A DNA stretch of 44,596 nucleotides from Adonisia turfae CCMR0081 (GCF_011009555.1 NZ_QXHD01000004.1:6726578-6771173), one strand, 5' to 3'; positions 1 to 9,006 are shown, numbered from the stretch's first letter. Program-made: numbers and translations. Notes: generated by a model from the sequence alone, not told the origin.

Positions 1-125
1 ACTCCCGGTACCCGTTCCACTAAGTGACTCATGCGAAACAGCCGTAATCCTTCCAATGGGGTATCGATGACTCCCTCGGTCACTGCATATCGATCGATAA
101 GTTGGACAATGTCATGCTTGTTCAT
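1..125 (-). CDS. AraC-family transcriptional regulator, N-terminal fragment (cut by window edge)
   Basis: Reading leftward from ATG at 125 gives 41 codons with no stop before the window edge. The start of the protein, MNKHDIVQLIDRY, followed by a segment with RLFRMSHLVERVPG, resembles the beginning of the AraC_N (cupin-like) domain found in AraC regulators next to alpha/beta hydrolase or dehydrogenase genes. The DNA-binding HTH would lie outside the window. It is divergent from the hydrolase at 391, a common arrangement in which the regulator controls its neighbour. The family call rests on a short segment only. Confidence 0.6.
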   Translation of the reverse strand, partial: MNKHDIVQLIDRYAVTEGVIDTPLEGLRLFRMSHLVERVPG

Positions 126-390
126 GCATTTAGGATGACCTATTTTTCCTATTTTGAAACCTCACTGAGATAAATAGGCAAAAAAATGAGAGGAATGGGG
201 CTGAATTTTAGCTTTTCAAGCGCTTAACCTGCAAATAGATTCCGCTAGGTCTTTATAAGCCACAACCGAACATGTGATTTACTCTCCCCACCCTTCAGCT
301 TTATGCATTGGAAGGGGATGGAAACGTAATTTTTAATTTAATCATGAGTGCACAGCAACTCATGGTTGACTAACCGACAGGAAGAAAACT

Positions 391-1338
391 ATGAGTACCA
401 ACATTACAGCGGGCAAGAATACCGTCACCTTTAAAAGCGGGAATTACCAGCTGGTAGGAAATCTCTATGCGCCGGAGGGATTTGACGCTTTGCAAAAGTA
501 TCCCACCATTGTGTTTACACCGCCTTTTAACCAGGTAAAAGAACAGATGGGTGCACTCTACGGGCGTAAGCTATCAGAAAAAGGTTTCTTGTTTCTGGCC
601 TTTGACCATACTGGTTATGGTGATAGCGAAAGCGACATTCGCAACTACGAAAATGCCTTTATCAAAATCGAAGACATTCACAACGCCATTAGCTTTTTGC
701 GGACACTCCCTTATGTGGATCGCGACCAATTTTATGGCATTGGCGCCTGTGCTGGTGGTGGTTACATGGCGTTGACCGCTGTGACCGACAAACGGATGAA
801 AGCCATTGTGACCGTCTGTGGCATGCTGGATAACCGTTCTACCTACCTGGCGACAGCGGATAAAGATATGGCAATCGCCATGTTCATAGCTGCTAATGAA
901 GCACGGCAGCAACAGTATGAAACGGGTGAGCCAGTTTATATGGATACCCTCGGATATGAAGGCAAGTCACCAGACGAGATTCCCGAAGGTGCACCCCGCG
1001 AGGGCTTTGATTATTACATGACCAAGCGTGCCGGTGCAGAAACCTATCCAAATTATTCAAACCGCAGCCTGGCTAGTATTGCCGATATTAATGCGCTGAC
1101 CGATGCGACCAGCTGGGCTCAATATCTTTACACACCGTATCTTGGCATTTACGGGAAAAAAGCATTGGCCGATACCGGTCCACTGACAGTGGCCTACTAC
1201 GAAAAATGTACCGAACCAAAAGAGCTATTTGAAGTGCCTGGAGCTTCCCATGTAGACCTGTACGATGTTGAAGAATATGTCGATCAGGCCGTGGACAGAA
1301 TTGCTACTTTCTTTGGCAAATATGGTAATCAACCATGA
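391..1338 (+). CDS. alpha/beta hydrolase with cysteine at the nucleophile elbow
   Basis: This is a 315-aa cytoplasmic alpha/beta-hydrolase-fold protein without a signal peptide. An AGGAAG ribosome-binding site precedes the ATG. Visible fold landmarks are FTPPFNQVKEQ near the oxyanion strand, FDHTGYGDSES, the nucleophile elbow GIGACAGGGY (about residues 116-125), and a late GASHVDLYD that supplies the His. The elbow carries Cys (G-A-C-A-G) where most hydrolases have Ser. Cys is known in dienelactone hydrolases and in a COG1073-like subgroup often encoded beside AraC regulators. The substrate is unknown. Its stop overlaps the start of a tiny reading frame (ATGA at 1335). Confidence 0.85.
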   Translation: MSTNITAGKNTVTFKSGNYQLVGNLYAPEGFDALQKYPTIVFTPPFNQVKEQMGALYGRKLSEKGFLFLAFDHTGYGDSESDIRNYENAFIKIEDIHNAISFLRTLPYVDRDQFYGIGACAGGGYMALTAVTDKRMKAIVTVCGMLDNRSTYLATADKDMAIAMFIAANEARQQQYETGEPVYMDTLGYEGKSPDEIPEGAPREGFDYYMTKRAGAETYPNYSNRSLASIADINALTDATSWAQYLYTPYLGIYGKKALADTGPLTVAYYEKCTEPKELFEVPGASHVDLYDVEEYVDQAVDRIATFFGKYGNQP

Positions 1339-1508
1339 ACCTTAAAACGCTCGGTAAAGGCCACCGGATTGCCAGCTTTGTGATTATGTTCTTGATGGTA
1401 CCCTGTCAGCGTTCCTCGGTGAGGGTTGGTTTGAACAGTTTTGAGCATGCTGACAGCCTAAACATTGACACTGGTCATATTGTGATGTGTGTGCGGGCGA
1501 TGGTTTAG
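1335..1508 (+). CDS. possible 57-aa hydrophobic peptide, translationally coupled (doubtful)
   Basis: The ATG overlaps the stop of the preceding hydrolase in an ATGA junction, so translation could be coupled. The product begins MNLKTLGKGHR and continues with a hydrophobic stretch IASFVIMFLMVPC that resembles a lipoprotein signal. The rest has no recognisable feature and its end overlaps a decayed lipase fragment in another frame. It may simply be the opening of that decayed gene. Confidence is low. Confidence 0.2.
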   Translation: MNLKTLGKGHRIASFVIMFLMVPCQRSSVRVGLNSFEHADSLNIDTGHIVMCVRAMV

Positions 1509-1602
1509 CGGCGGCTTTTACCCAATTTACCTGCGATCGCAGGTAATATACCAACTGCTGTTATACCCAATGCTTGACCCGCTGAACATCAACAGGCTGG
1601 TG
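1470..1602 (+). pseudogene. remnant of a hormone-sensitive-lipase-family alpha/beta hydrolase
   Basis: Two adjoining frames carry pieces of one familiar motif. From about 1481 one frame reads CDVCAGDGLAAAFTQ, a decayed form of the GDSAGGxLAAA nucleophile elbow. From 1543 a second frame reads VIYQLLLYPMLDPL, the conserved strand that follows it in HSL-type lipases. A TAA at about 1544-1546 and the frame change between the pieces show that the gene is dead. Nothing else of the family survives around it. The call rests on motif recognition only. Confidence 0.5.
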
Positions 1603-1663
1603 GGGGTATTGACGACACCTATCTTGGGAATTGCTCTATACCCCCCGACTCAGAATAGGAATA

Positions 1664-2371
1664 TCAAGCACTAACAGGTTCCAAGAGAGGGTTCGGCTTG
1701 AGCCGCCCATCTTCCATGTAGATAATGCGATCGGCAATGTCGAGAATGCGATTGTCATGGGTAACTAACAAAATGGTACAGCCCTGTTCTTTAGCTAAGC
1801 GCTGCATAATGTTCACCACATCCCGTCCTGATTGTTTATCTAAGGCAGCTGTGGGTTCATCGGCCAGGACAATTTTGGGGTGACTGGCTAGGGCCCGTGC
1901 GATCGCAACTCGCTGGCGCTGTCCCCCCGATAGTTCATCAGGGTAATAATCAATCCGGTCCTCTAACCCCACATGCGTCAGCATATTAGCCGCTACCTCG
2001 TCTAGATCTTGATCGAGAAAATGAGGATGTAGCTCCAGGGACATGCGCACATTTTGTCGAGCTGTGAGAAAACTTAGCAAATTATGGGCCTGAAAAATAT
2101 AGCCAATATTGCACCGCAGTTTATTCAGCACCGGCTTAGGGACTCCGAGAATTTCTTGCCCTAAAATCTTTAAACTCCCGCTTTGTGCTGCCCTCAGCCC
2201 CCCCATAAGGGTGAGTAACGTCGTTTTTCCAGAACCAGAAGGGCCAGTGAGGATGACGATTTCGCCAACACGAATGGTTAGGTCTATGTTGAATAGAACC
2301 TGTTTTTTTAGATTTCCTTCACCAAAGTGATGGTTCAATTGTTGAGAGACGATAACTGGAGACATGGTCAC
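1664..2371 (-). CDS. devA: DevA-type ABC transporter ATPase
   Basis: This 235-aa ATPase drives a DevBCA-type exporter. It has Walker A GPSGSGKTT, the signature LSGGQRQRVAIARALA, Walker B IVLADEPTAALD and a switch His in LLVTHD, so it should be active. The length suits the DevA/LolD/MacB class. It is the last gene of a minus-strand operon tetR-devB-devC-devA and is separated from devC by 223 bp. In heterocyst formers DevBCA exports envelope glycolipid; paralogues in other cyanobacteria export other lipids or compounds, so the cargo here is open. Confidence 0.9.
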   Translation of the reverse strand: MTMSPVIVSQQLNHHFGEGNLKKQVLFNIDLTIRVGEIVILTGPSGSGKTTLLTLMGGLRAAQSGSLKILGQEILGVPKPVLNKLRCNIGYIFQAHNLLSFLTARQNVRMSLELHPHFLDQDLDEVAANMLTHVGLEDRIDYYPDELSGGQRQRVAIARALASHPKIVLADEPTAALDKQSGRDVVNIMQRLAKEQGCTILLVTHDNRILDIADRIIYMEDGRLKPNPLLEPVSA

Positions 2372-2594
2372 ACCGGAGAATCAGGGTAGAGATAGCGTAA
2401 AGTAGTTAAGCGCAAGGAGAATGTACGTAGAAGCTGTAGTAGGGGAAATTAGAGGATATATCCTTCAGTGTTGGTTTTAAGTAGGCTGTAGGGCATACCC
2501 TAAAAACCATTCTGTGTGATTAAGCTGTAACAACGATATTCATAGAAAAGACTCAAGCAATAAAGGGAATAAACAGTCTAGATGGGGAAACTCA

Positions 2595-3770
2595 CTAAAA
2601 AATGTCAGCGGGATCGGCAGTACGTAGCTTTCTCATGGCAATGGCTCCTGAAACAGAGCACATAACAATGGTCAAAATGAGCACGGTAACGGCTCGTCGA
2701 CTGGTCATGGCAATGGGCAACATTGTGGCTGTAAAAGCCAGCTGATAAAGACCAAAGGCGAGAACAATACTGGGCACGTAACCCAACACAGCCAGCAGCA
2801 ACGACTCTTGGATGAGGACACTCAGCAAGTAGCTGTCGGTATAGCCCATGGCCTTGAGGGTGGCATATTCTGGCAAGTGTTCAGACACATCGGAGTAAAG
2901 AATCTGATAAACAATCACAATGCCGACAATAAAGCCCACACCGACGCCCAGGCCAAAGATAAAACCAATGCCGGTACCATTGGCCCAGTACTCCCGCTCA
3001 ATTTGGGCAAAATCTTCTGGTGAACCAATTAAAACGTCGTCAGGCAAAGCGGCTGTGAGTTCATGCTGTACCTTTTCAACATCAGCCCCAGGCTTTAGCT
3101 GCACCAGCCCCACCTCAATGTGGTCAGCATTCTGGTCAGGAAAGAGCCGCAAAAATGTTGAGTCACTGGCAATCACGTTCCCATCGGCGGCAAAAGACGC
3201 ACCGTTGGTAAACACCCCTGTCACATCCACCTGCATCCCATTTAGTTCTGCGGAAAATTGACCAGTCTCCCCATAAGCAGCCGCTGTAAACCCATACTCA
3301 GGTCGCCCCGCCTGGTCAAACAACAGTTGATTGAGGGGCTGAATTTTGTGTAAATTCTGATTCACCTCCGGAAAATTAAAGGAGGGTTCTGTTGGATCAA
3401 TCCCCCAGACTAAAATAGCTCGCTCTAGCCTGGTCTCGGGATTTTTCCACTGCCCGGTGGCAATGTAAACACCGCTGACTGAAGCCACATCTTCATGGGC
3501 CAGGGTTTGATATAACCGCTGTCTGGGAAAATCTTTTACCGAGAACAATGTTTGCATCTGGGGATTGGTTAATACTAAGTCTGCCTGCAGGTTGCGGTGG
3601 GGCTGAATGGCCGCATCGTAAAGCGCACCTTCAAATCCCATTTGGATGAAAATTAGCATGTCGGCAAAGGCAATACCTGCGATCGCAACCATCAACCGTG
3701 TCCGCTCCCGCTTAACCTGCAGCCAGGCCAACGGCGTTTTTTTGAGAAATCGAGGCTTAAACATGGTCAC
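2595..3770 (-). CDS. devC: DevC-type ABC transporter permease
   Basis: This 391-aa inner-membrane permease has the MacB/FtsX-like layout. It has one N-terminal membrane segment (about residues 26-45), a large periplasmic domain, then three hydrophobic segments in the C-terminal third (GIGFIFGLGVGVGFIVGIVI, ESLLLAVLGYVPSIVLAFGL and AVTVLILTIVMCSVSGAIAM). The cytoplasmic motif YATLKAMGYTDSYL between the first two of these is typical of DevC. It lies 23 bp downstream of devB in the same operon and should pair with DevA as the transport core. Confidence 0.9.
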   Translation of the reverse strand: MTMFKPRFLKKTPLAWLQVKRERTRLMVAIAGIAFADMLIFIQMGFEGALYDAAIQPHRNLQADLVLTNPQMQTLFSVKDFPRQRLYQTLAHEDVASVSGVYIATGQWKNPETRLERAILVWGIDPTEPSFNFPEVNQNLHKIQPLNQLLFDQAGRPEYGFTAAAYGETGQFSAELNGMQVDVTGVFTNGASFAADGNVIASDSTFLRLFPDQNADHIEVGLVQLKPGADVEKVQHELTAALPDDVLIGSPEDFAQIEREYWANGTGIGFIFGLGVGVGFIVGIVIVYQILYSDVSEHLPEYATLKAMGYTDSYLLSVLIQESLLLAVLGYVPSIVLAFGLYQLAFTATMLPIAMTSRRAVTVLILTIVMCSVSGAIAMRKLRTADPADIF

Positions 3771-3793
3771 AAAATAAATCGAACGTTCGTTAT

Positions 3794-5188
3794 CTAAAAA
3801 AGCAAATTAGAGCTGAACGGTGTGAACAAGACATTCTGTAAGCTAGGATTACCAAGACCAATATCAACGATAGGTTTAGCTGGAGTTGGTGGGGTTTGGG
3901 CCGCACGGCTAACCGCAATCACCGTCTGTACCTGGAGGTTGCTCAAGTTGGCCACACGCTGACTATCCCCAGGGTTGATGGCAATCTTCACCTCGACGAC
4001 GCGTCGATCTAGATTCTCACCAGGTTCACGGGCGAAGACATTTTGGCGACTAATCTGACGACCAATTTCAATCACTTCCCCCTGCAAATCACCTGAGAAA
4101 GCTTGACCTCGCACTGTTGCTGATTGACCCAGGCGAACGCGACCAATATCGCTTTGATACACCTCTGCAATCACCAACATTTGGTCAGTTTGACCCAAGG
4201 CAACAATGCCATCCGTACTCATCTGTTCTCCGGGTCGGGTATAAACTTTCAAGACTTGACCCGCACTTGGGGCTCGAATAGTCGCCTTAGCCAAATCATG
4301 CTCAGCGCTCAATAAGGCTGCTTTGGCAGCATCTAATTCCACCTGCGCCAGTTGCACATCTACCGGGCGGATCTCGGCCACCTGTTCCAGGGTCGATTGA
4401 GCCGCCGCCAGCTGAGCCTGCCCCGTATGCTCCAAGCGAACAAGTTCAGCACGAGCTTCTTGTAACTGTCGCTGGGCTGTTGTTGAAGTTCGCTCTAGTA
4501 CGGCTTCAGCTTCCACCTTAGCCTGGCGGGCCGTATCTACCGCTAACTGTTTTTCGTCATAGAGAGAGGCAGAAATAGCCCCAGCTTCGTAAAGAGATTG
4601 GTAGCGAGTTAGTTCAGCCGTCGCCGTTTGTAGCTCTGCCTGCAATCGACGAATCGTAGCCGTTTGAGCCGCGCGATCGCCTTCGTATTGGGCCTCAATG
4701 CGGGCAATAGTTTCTCGTTGTATTCGCAGCTGTCCTGTCAGTTCAGCCGATCGCTGTGTCACCGTTGCCTGCTGCGCCAAAATCTCGCCGGACTTGGCTC
4801 CTGCCTGTACCTGGGCCAACCTGGCCTCGGCCAGTCGAATTTGTTGTTGAGCTTGGATCACTGCATTCTGAAGCCGATCGTAGGAATCAAGCATAGCGAT
4901 CGCATCGCCCTGGTTCACCTGGTCTCCCACATCAACAAACAGCTCTGCTAGGCGATCTCCATCCAACTCCAATGGAGCCGCCACCTGAACAATTTCTCCC
5001 GTAGGTTCTAACCGACCTAATGCTGCAACCCCCGGCAACTCCGTTGGCATAGCCGCCATTTCAGACTCGGTTACAACCGGTTGACTGTAGAGAGAGAAGC
5101 CAAGATACAAAATACCGCCAGAAGCTGCCAGTGCCGACAGTATCAGCCATAACAATCTTGAATTAATGCTAAGAACAGTTTTGTTCAT
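3794..5188 (-). CDS. devB: DevB-type HlyD-family membrane fusion protein
   Basis: This 464-aa periplasmic adaptor links the DevCA core to an outer-membrane channel such as TolC. It has an N-terminal anchor (LLWLILSALAASGGILYLGF), a lipoyl-like half (AALGRLEPTGEIVQVAAP), a long alpha-helical coiled-coil hairpin rich in Q, A, E and R (about residues 105-290), the second lipoyl half (KATIRAPSAGQVLKVYTRPG) and a beta-barrel region. Its start overlaps the end of the tetR gene by 20 bp, so the regulator and exporter are transcribed together. Confidence 0.9.
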   Translation of the reverse strand: MNKTVLSINSRLLWLILSALAASGGILYLGFSLYSQPVVTESEMAAMPTELPGVAALGRLEPTGEIVQVAAPLELDGDRLAELFVDVGDQVNQGDAIAMLDSYDRLQNAVIQAQQQIRLAEARLAQVQAGAKSGEILAQQATVTQRSAELTGQLRIQRETIARIEAQYEGDRAAQTATIRRLQAELQTATAELTRYQSLYEAGAISASLYDEKQLAVDTARQAKVEAEAVLERTSTTAQRQLQEARAELVRLEHTGQAQLAAAQSTLEQVAEIRPVDVQLAQVELDAAKAALLSAEHDLAKATIRAPSAGQVLKVYTRPGEQMSTDGIVALGQTDQMLVIAEVYQSDIGRVRLGQSATVRGQAFSGDLQGEVIEIGRQISRQNVFAREPGENLDRRVVEVKIAINPGDSQRVANLSNLQVQTVIAVSRAAQTPPTPAKPIVDIGLGNPSLQNVLFTPFSSNLLF

Positions 5189-5762
5189 GGTGTATCACCA
5201 TCTGAATCATAAGTTGACTTTGTTGTTCAAATGAAGGGGTCTCTGTGGTTGCTATATCGTAGCCATGATCATAGACATGTTGCAAAACCAATCCATCCAT
5301 AAACACCATGACAAAATCCACTAATTCGGGCTTAGATAGTTGCAGATAGTCAGCCAGCAACTCTCGTGTCCGTCGCCAAACTTCACGCAAGGCTTGGATA
5401 TCGCTGTCAGGATTAGGGCGGGTTTGTTGGGAAAAATCCACCCACAGTAATAGCTGTTGATAGTAATACTGCGTATTCTGCAAAACAAAATCCACGATGG
5501 CCTGTAGACGACCCTCTAAATCATTCAATTCAGGGACTTGCGCCAGAAAATCATAGATATCTTGCTCACATAGCTCCTGCACGAGCTGGATGAAAATACT
5601 CTCCTTACTTGGGAAGTAATGGTACAAGGTGCCTGTAGACACCCCCAGACCCTTGGCAATTTGCCGCATCGTAATCGAACCGTATCCTCGTGCAGCAAAG
5701 AGGTCGAGACACCCGCTTAGCAACTCCTTACGGTAACGATCATGATCGACAATTTTAGGCAT
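5169..5762 (-). CDS. TetR-family repressor of the devBCA operon
   Basis: This 197-aa regulator has a TetR N-terminal HTH: SITMRQIAKGLGVSTGTLYH followed by YFPSKESIF. The C-terminal ligand domain is divergent, as usual. It is the first gene of the exporter operon and overlaps devB by 20 bp. A near-perfect palindrome lies about 50 bp upstream, so autoregulation together with devBCA is the simplest reading. The chosen ATG has no good ribosome-binding site. A strong GGAGG sits upstream instead, spaced for an out-of-frame ATG at 5788, and an in-frame TAA rules out a longer TetR. Confidence 0.9.
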   Translation of the reverse strand: MPKIVDHDRYRKELLSGCLDLFAARGYGSITMRQIAKGLGVSTGTLYHYFPSKESIFIQLVQELCEQDIYDFLAQVPELNDLEGRLQAIVDFVLQNTQYYYQQLLLWVDFSQQTRPNPDSDIQALREVWRRTRELLADYLQLSKPELVDFVMVFMDGLVLQHVYDHGYDIATTETPSFEQQSQLMIQMVIHHEQNCS

Positions 5763-5788
5763 AGCGACGTGTGAAGAACGGTAGACAT
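5717..5788 (-). other. short upstream reading frame overlapping the tetR start
   Basis: An ATG at 5786-5788 sits about 8 nt after a strong GGGGAGG Shine-Dalgarno sequence and opens a 23-codon frame that ends at TAA inside tetR, one frame off. The tetR ATG at 5762 has no comparable site. This could be a leader peptide that tunes tetR translation by termination-reinitiation, or chance. Confidence 0.3.
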
Positions 5789-5810
5789 AATTTTACCTCC
5801 CCTCTATTTT

Positions 5811-5836
5811 ATTTATAACATATGTTTGTTATAAAT
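5811..5836. promoter_or_regulatory. palindromic operator, probable TetR site
   Basis: Arms ATTTATAACA and TGTTATAAAT are perfect complements around a 6-bp spacer TATGTT. The element sits 49 bp upstream of the tetR start, where an autoregulatory TetR operator is expected. Binding by this TetR is inferred from position and symmetry. Confidence 0.65.
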
Positions 5837-5994
5837 AATCAAGACTCGATTAGATAAAAATCAAGAATTGTCAGTATGTTCAAGGTAAGAGCTAGCTTCA
5901 TGCTTCAGGAGCTTACCAAGAAACCCACATCGGCAGACGCCTACAAGCCTCAATCAGTTCAGCGTTCAGCAGTATTCAAAGGAGTATCAATAGA

Positions 5995-6198
5995 ATGAAT
6001 GGCGCATCAACAAAGGTTGAGTATCACTATGAACAGGAAAGACATTACAGGAATGAAGTTAATACATTAAGCGCATGGCACGAAAAAGCAGAGTACCTGC
6101 ACGCAATCAAGGGATGGGAGATAAAGACCCCATCTGGTCTAATTCCAAGATGTAGTCAGACGAGAAGAATTCCCACCTACAAGCATGGCTCAGGGTAG
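5995..6198 (+). CDS. hypothetical 67-aa protein
   Basis: The reading frame starts with ATG 9 nt after an AAGGAG Shine-Dalgarno sequence. The product is hydrophilic and rich in Tyr, His and Glu at the N terminus (MNGASTKVEYHYEQERHYRN) and basic at the end, with no signal peptide or recognised domain. It lies between the tetR operator region and tRNA-Val. The good ribosome-binding site is the main support; it could also be the remnant of a longer gene. Confidence 0.35.
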   Translation: MNGASTKVEYHYEQERHYRNEVNTLSAWHEKAEYLHAIKGWEIKTPSGLIPRCSQTRRIPTYKHGSG

Positions 6199-6250
6199 CT
6201 TTTTGGGCCACGTTTATACCATACTTTAGCTGGGCTGAGCTGAAAGATAA

Positions 6251-6324
6251 TGGACGTACGCCGACTCGAACGGCGGACCTCATCGATGTCAACGATGCGC
6301 TCTAACCAACTGAGCTATACGTCC
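6251..6324 (-). tRNA. tRNA-Val (GAC)
   Basis: The minus strand folds as a full cloverleaf: 7-bp acceptor GGACGTA/TACGTCC, D arm GCTC/GAGC with AGTTGGTTA loop, 5-bp anticodon stem CATCG/CGATG around loop TTGACAT (anticodon GAC), and T arm CGCCG/CGGCG with TTCGAGT. The discriminator base is A and no CCA is encoded. Confidence 0.95.
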
Positions 6325-6452
6325 TCAATGGCTTATAAGCGTAACATGGTAATTCGAAATAGGGCAACGTTTCTTCGCAAGAATTTGTTTGAGTAGTTTT
6401 TAGAGTCCCGGATTGGGTGCGATCGCACCCGCCCCTTGACGTCATCCCAAGC

Positions 6453-8033
6453 CTACGCAGACTGAGCCCCTGGCTGCCCATCCTCAACCACAAAGGATGC
6501 CAGGGTTTGCACTGCTGATGTAGGCGACTCTATGGACTCCACTGTGCGATAGTCCGCCTGCCAAAGATCGGGTGTGATCGTACAGCGCACATAGCCCCGA
6601 TTAAGACCATCAAAGAACTTAGTGTGAGGATTACCGGGCACTGCCAGCGACACAAGCGCGTTAGTGTCTGCACCATCACCAAAGCTCGACGAAATTGACG
6701 TACCGACAAATTCGGTACCCACGGTGACAGAGGCAGGATTGTCAAAGTCGGCTTTGATGTCGTAAACCCAGCTGGAGTGAATATCACCGGTGATCACGAC
6801 GGGGTTAGACGGTCTGCGAGCTTGTAAAAACTCGATAATGCGATCGCGCTGAGCCACATACCCATCCCACTGGTCAGGATTAAAGAAATCCCCCGGTAAA
6901 AACTGGGTATTACCAAAGTTAAATTGAGAAAATATTGTCTGCTGGGCCAGCACATTCCAGCGCGCATTTGAGCGATTTAACCCCGAGAATAACCAGTTCT
7001 CCTGACGTTGGCCTGTCATGGTAGCAGCCTCACTCAACGCCTCAGCACAGCGAGGGCCAAACTGATCGCCGCAGGGTTGGTCGGTGCGATATTGACGGGT
7101 ATCTAAAATGTTAAAGGTGACCAGGTTGCCAAAACTCAATCGTCGATACAGCTGGAGAAAGGCACCGCGAGAGGCAGACTGTCGCCGCATCGGCATGTGT
7201 TCGTAGTAAACCTGGTAAGCAACAGCACGACGTATGGCAAAGTCTCTGGGACTTTGTTCATCCTCAGGGATGAGGTTAGCATAGTTGTTGTCTACTTCGT
7301 GATCATCCCAAGTGAAGGCCCATGGAAACGCGGCATGGGTCGCTTGCAAATTTTGATCTAAACGATAGAGGGCATAGCGATTTCGATAGTCTTCCAGGGT
7401 AAGCACGTCGCCGCTGTTGTGCTGACGTACAGCGTCCGCGCTAATCCCCCCTTCGTAAATGTAATCACCCAGGTGGATAACCAGGTCCAGGTCTTCCCGG
7501 GCCATGTGTTGATAAGCCGTGTAGAACCCATTTTCGTAGTCCTGGCAAGAAGCAAACGCAAACCGCAGGTCGTTTAACGGCGTTCCCGGTGCAGGTGCTG
7601 TACGGGTGCGGCCAACCGGGCTTTCTTCACCACCGGCCTCAAAGCGATACCAATAAACCCGATCCGGTTCTAGGCCAGATACTTCCAGGTGAACTGAGTG
7701 GCCTAAAGCGGCGCGGGCTAAAGTAGACTCTCTCCGGACCACATTTTGTAGGGCTTCATCCGTAGCAATGGTGCAGGTGACAGTGACATCGCTATTGGGC
7801 ATGCCACCCCCCTTGAGAGGATCCGGTGCCAGACGGGTCCATAGCACGATGCCATCTGGTAGGGGATCGCCCGAGGCCACACCTAAGGTGAAGGGATAGC
7901 TGGAAAACCTTGTCTGGGCAAGAACGGGGTGCTGATTGACAAGGATAAGGCCGGTAAATGCACCCATGCCTGCCAATAGGCTACGCCGATTGAAACGATT
8001 AGACATGGGACGATCAATAGATGAACGGTGCAT
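6453..8033 (-). CDS. phoD: PhoD-family alkaline phosphatase, Tat-exported
   Basis: This 526-aa secreted phosphodiesterase/phosphatase starts with a twin-arginine signal (RRSLLAGMGAFTGLILVNQ) and a likely cleavage site near VLAQ. A PhoD N-terminal beta domain follows (about 40-140), including GVASGDPLPDGIVLWTRLAP, and then the metallophosphatase core: FAFASCQDYENGFYTAY, HLGDYIYEG, FTWDDHEVDNNYAN and VVITGDIHSSW, which supply Fe/Ca ligands in this family. An AGGAAC site supports the first ATG; a second ATG nine codons later is possible. It probably scavenges phosphate from organic esters outside the cytoplasm. No Pho box was identified. Confidence 0.92.
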   Translation of the reverse strand: MHRSSIDRPMSNRFNRRSLLAGMGAFTGLILVNQHPVLAQTRFSSYPFTLGVASGDPLPDGIVLWTRLAPDPLKGGGMPNSDVTVTCTIATDEALQNVVRRESTLARAALGHSVHLEVSGLEPDRVYWYRFEAGGEESPVGRTRTAPAPGTPLNDLRFAFASCQDYENGFYTAYQHMAREDLDLVIHLGDYIYEGGISADAVRQHNSGDVLTLEDYRNRYALYRLDQNLQATHAAFPWAFTWDDHEVDNNYANLIPEDEQSPRDFAIRRAVAYQVYYEHMPMRRQSASRGAFLQLYRRLSFGNLVTFNILDTRQYRTDQPCGDQFGPRCAEALSEAATMTGQRQENWLFSGLNRSNARWNVLAQQTIFSQFNFGNTQFLPGDFFNPDQWDGYVAQRDRIIEFLQARRPSNPVVITGDIHSSWVYDIKADFDNPASVTVGTEFVGTSISSSFGDGADTNALVSLAVPGNPHTKFFDGLNRGYVRCTITPDLWQADYRTVESIESPTSAVQTLASFVVEDGQPGAQSA

Positions 8034-8155
8034 GCTGATGTTCCTGGTAAATGCTGACTGTTAGAAAGTTGTTGCCGCTGATTTAGGGGATGCCTCGCTC
8101 TGGCAAGATGGCCCTATGAAGGATCAGCAACGGCAGCAAGTTTTGATAGCTGAGG

Positions 8156-8716
8156 CTATGGGCGACGACATAGGGCCAGGCCAACGAGCGTCACCAGGCC
8201 CGCCACCATGGCAGGTTCTGGAACAGGCATGGGCTCGGCAAATGTAACGGTGCCTGTATTGAGTTCAAATGTGGAAAAATTGTCAGTAAAAAAGCCAAAA
8301 TCAACACTGCCCAAGGGCTCTTCGCGAAACTGAAAACTCAGGTCTGAGGCAATGGCAACAGAATAGTCTAAGCCTACGAGTTCACCGTCTTGAAATATTG
8401 CCAGGGGAAAGCCGCTGTCGGTATCGTCATCGCCCTTGCTATAGGTGACCGCTGTACTCAGGTCGGAACCCACATAGTCAAAGGTGAGGGAAATCAACCC
8501 AAAGTCTGGGGCTACCTGCTCCAGGCCAATGCCGCTCAGTAAGCTATCGTCATAGGTGACCTGCCCTGAGAATGTGTCCCCCACTAGAAAATCACCGCTG
8601 ACAATATCTACGAAGAAGTTTGTTTGAAACCTGGCTGCGTAGGCAGGGGCTGTGGATAGAACCGTCGAACCGACTAGAGTGGATGCGATCGCAACCGTTG
8701 AAAGAGCCATTCTCAT
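8156..8716 (-). CDS. PEP-CTERM exported protein
   Basis: This 186-aa protein has an N-terminal signal peptide (MRMALSTVAIASTLVGSTVL, cleavage near APAYA). Its end matches the PEP-CTERM sorting signal: VPEP, then the hydrophobic helix AMVAGLVTLVGLALC, then RRP. The middle (about 28-160) is a beta-rich domain with the pattern FSGQVTYDDSLLSG, common in cyanobacterial PEP-CTERM proteins. The signal predicts handling by an exosortase at the membrane and delivery to the envelope or matrix. No exosortase gene is in the window. Confidence 0.85.
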   Translation of the reverse strand: MRMALSTVAIASTLVGSTVLSTAPAYAARFQTNFFVDIVSGDFLVGDTFSGQVTYDDSLLSGIGLEQVAPDFGLISLTFDYVGSDLSTAVTYSKGDDDTDSGFPLAIFQDGELVGLDYSVAIASDLSFQFREEPLGSVDFGFFTDNFSTFELNTGTVTFAEPMPVPEPAMVAGLVTLVGLALCRRP

Positions 8717-9006
8717 TGCATGAACTTCCAGCTTTTAAGACTTACTTAATGTGTGAAAAAGACTAAACTATATAGCTTTAGAGAAGAGTCTTTACACGAT
8801 CTTTTAGAATGTCTCAAACGGTTAGTCAGAGGACATTTTAACAAGGATGCAGGCTTTCTAAAAGATGCCTGAGCAATCTAAAAAGAGCCTTGCAAACTAA
8901 TATAAATACGAAACAACAATACCCTTTTTTAGGCGGAAATTATGTTTGCCAAAACACATAGAAATAAGTTGTTATTGGCGGCATACCCCGCTTTAAAGCA
9001 TCTAGA

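Noticed and set aside
1489..1674. 61-codon frame containing YQLLLYPMLD
   Set aside because: Treated as the second piece of a lipase remnant, not as a gene; the matching upstream piece is in another frame and it lacks the catalytic elbow.
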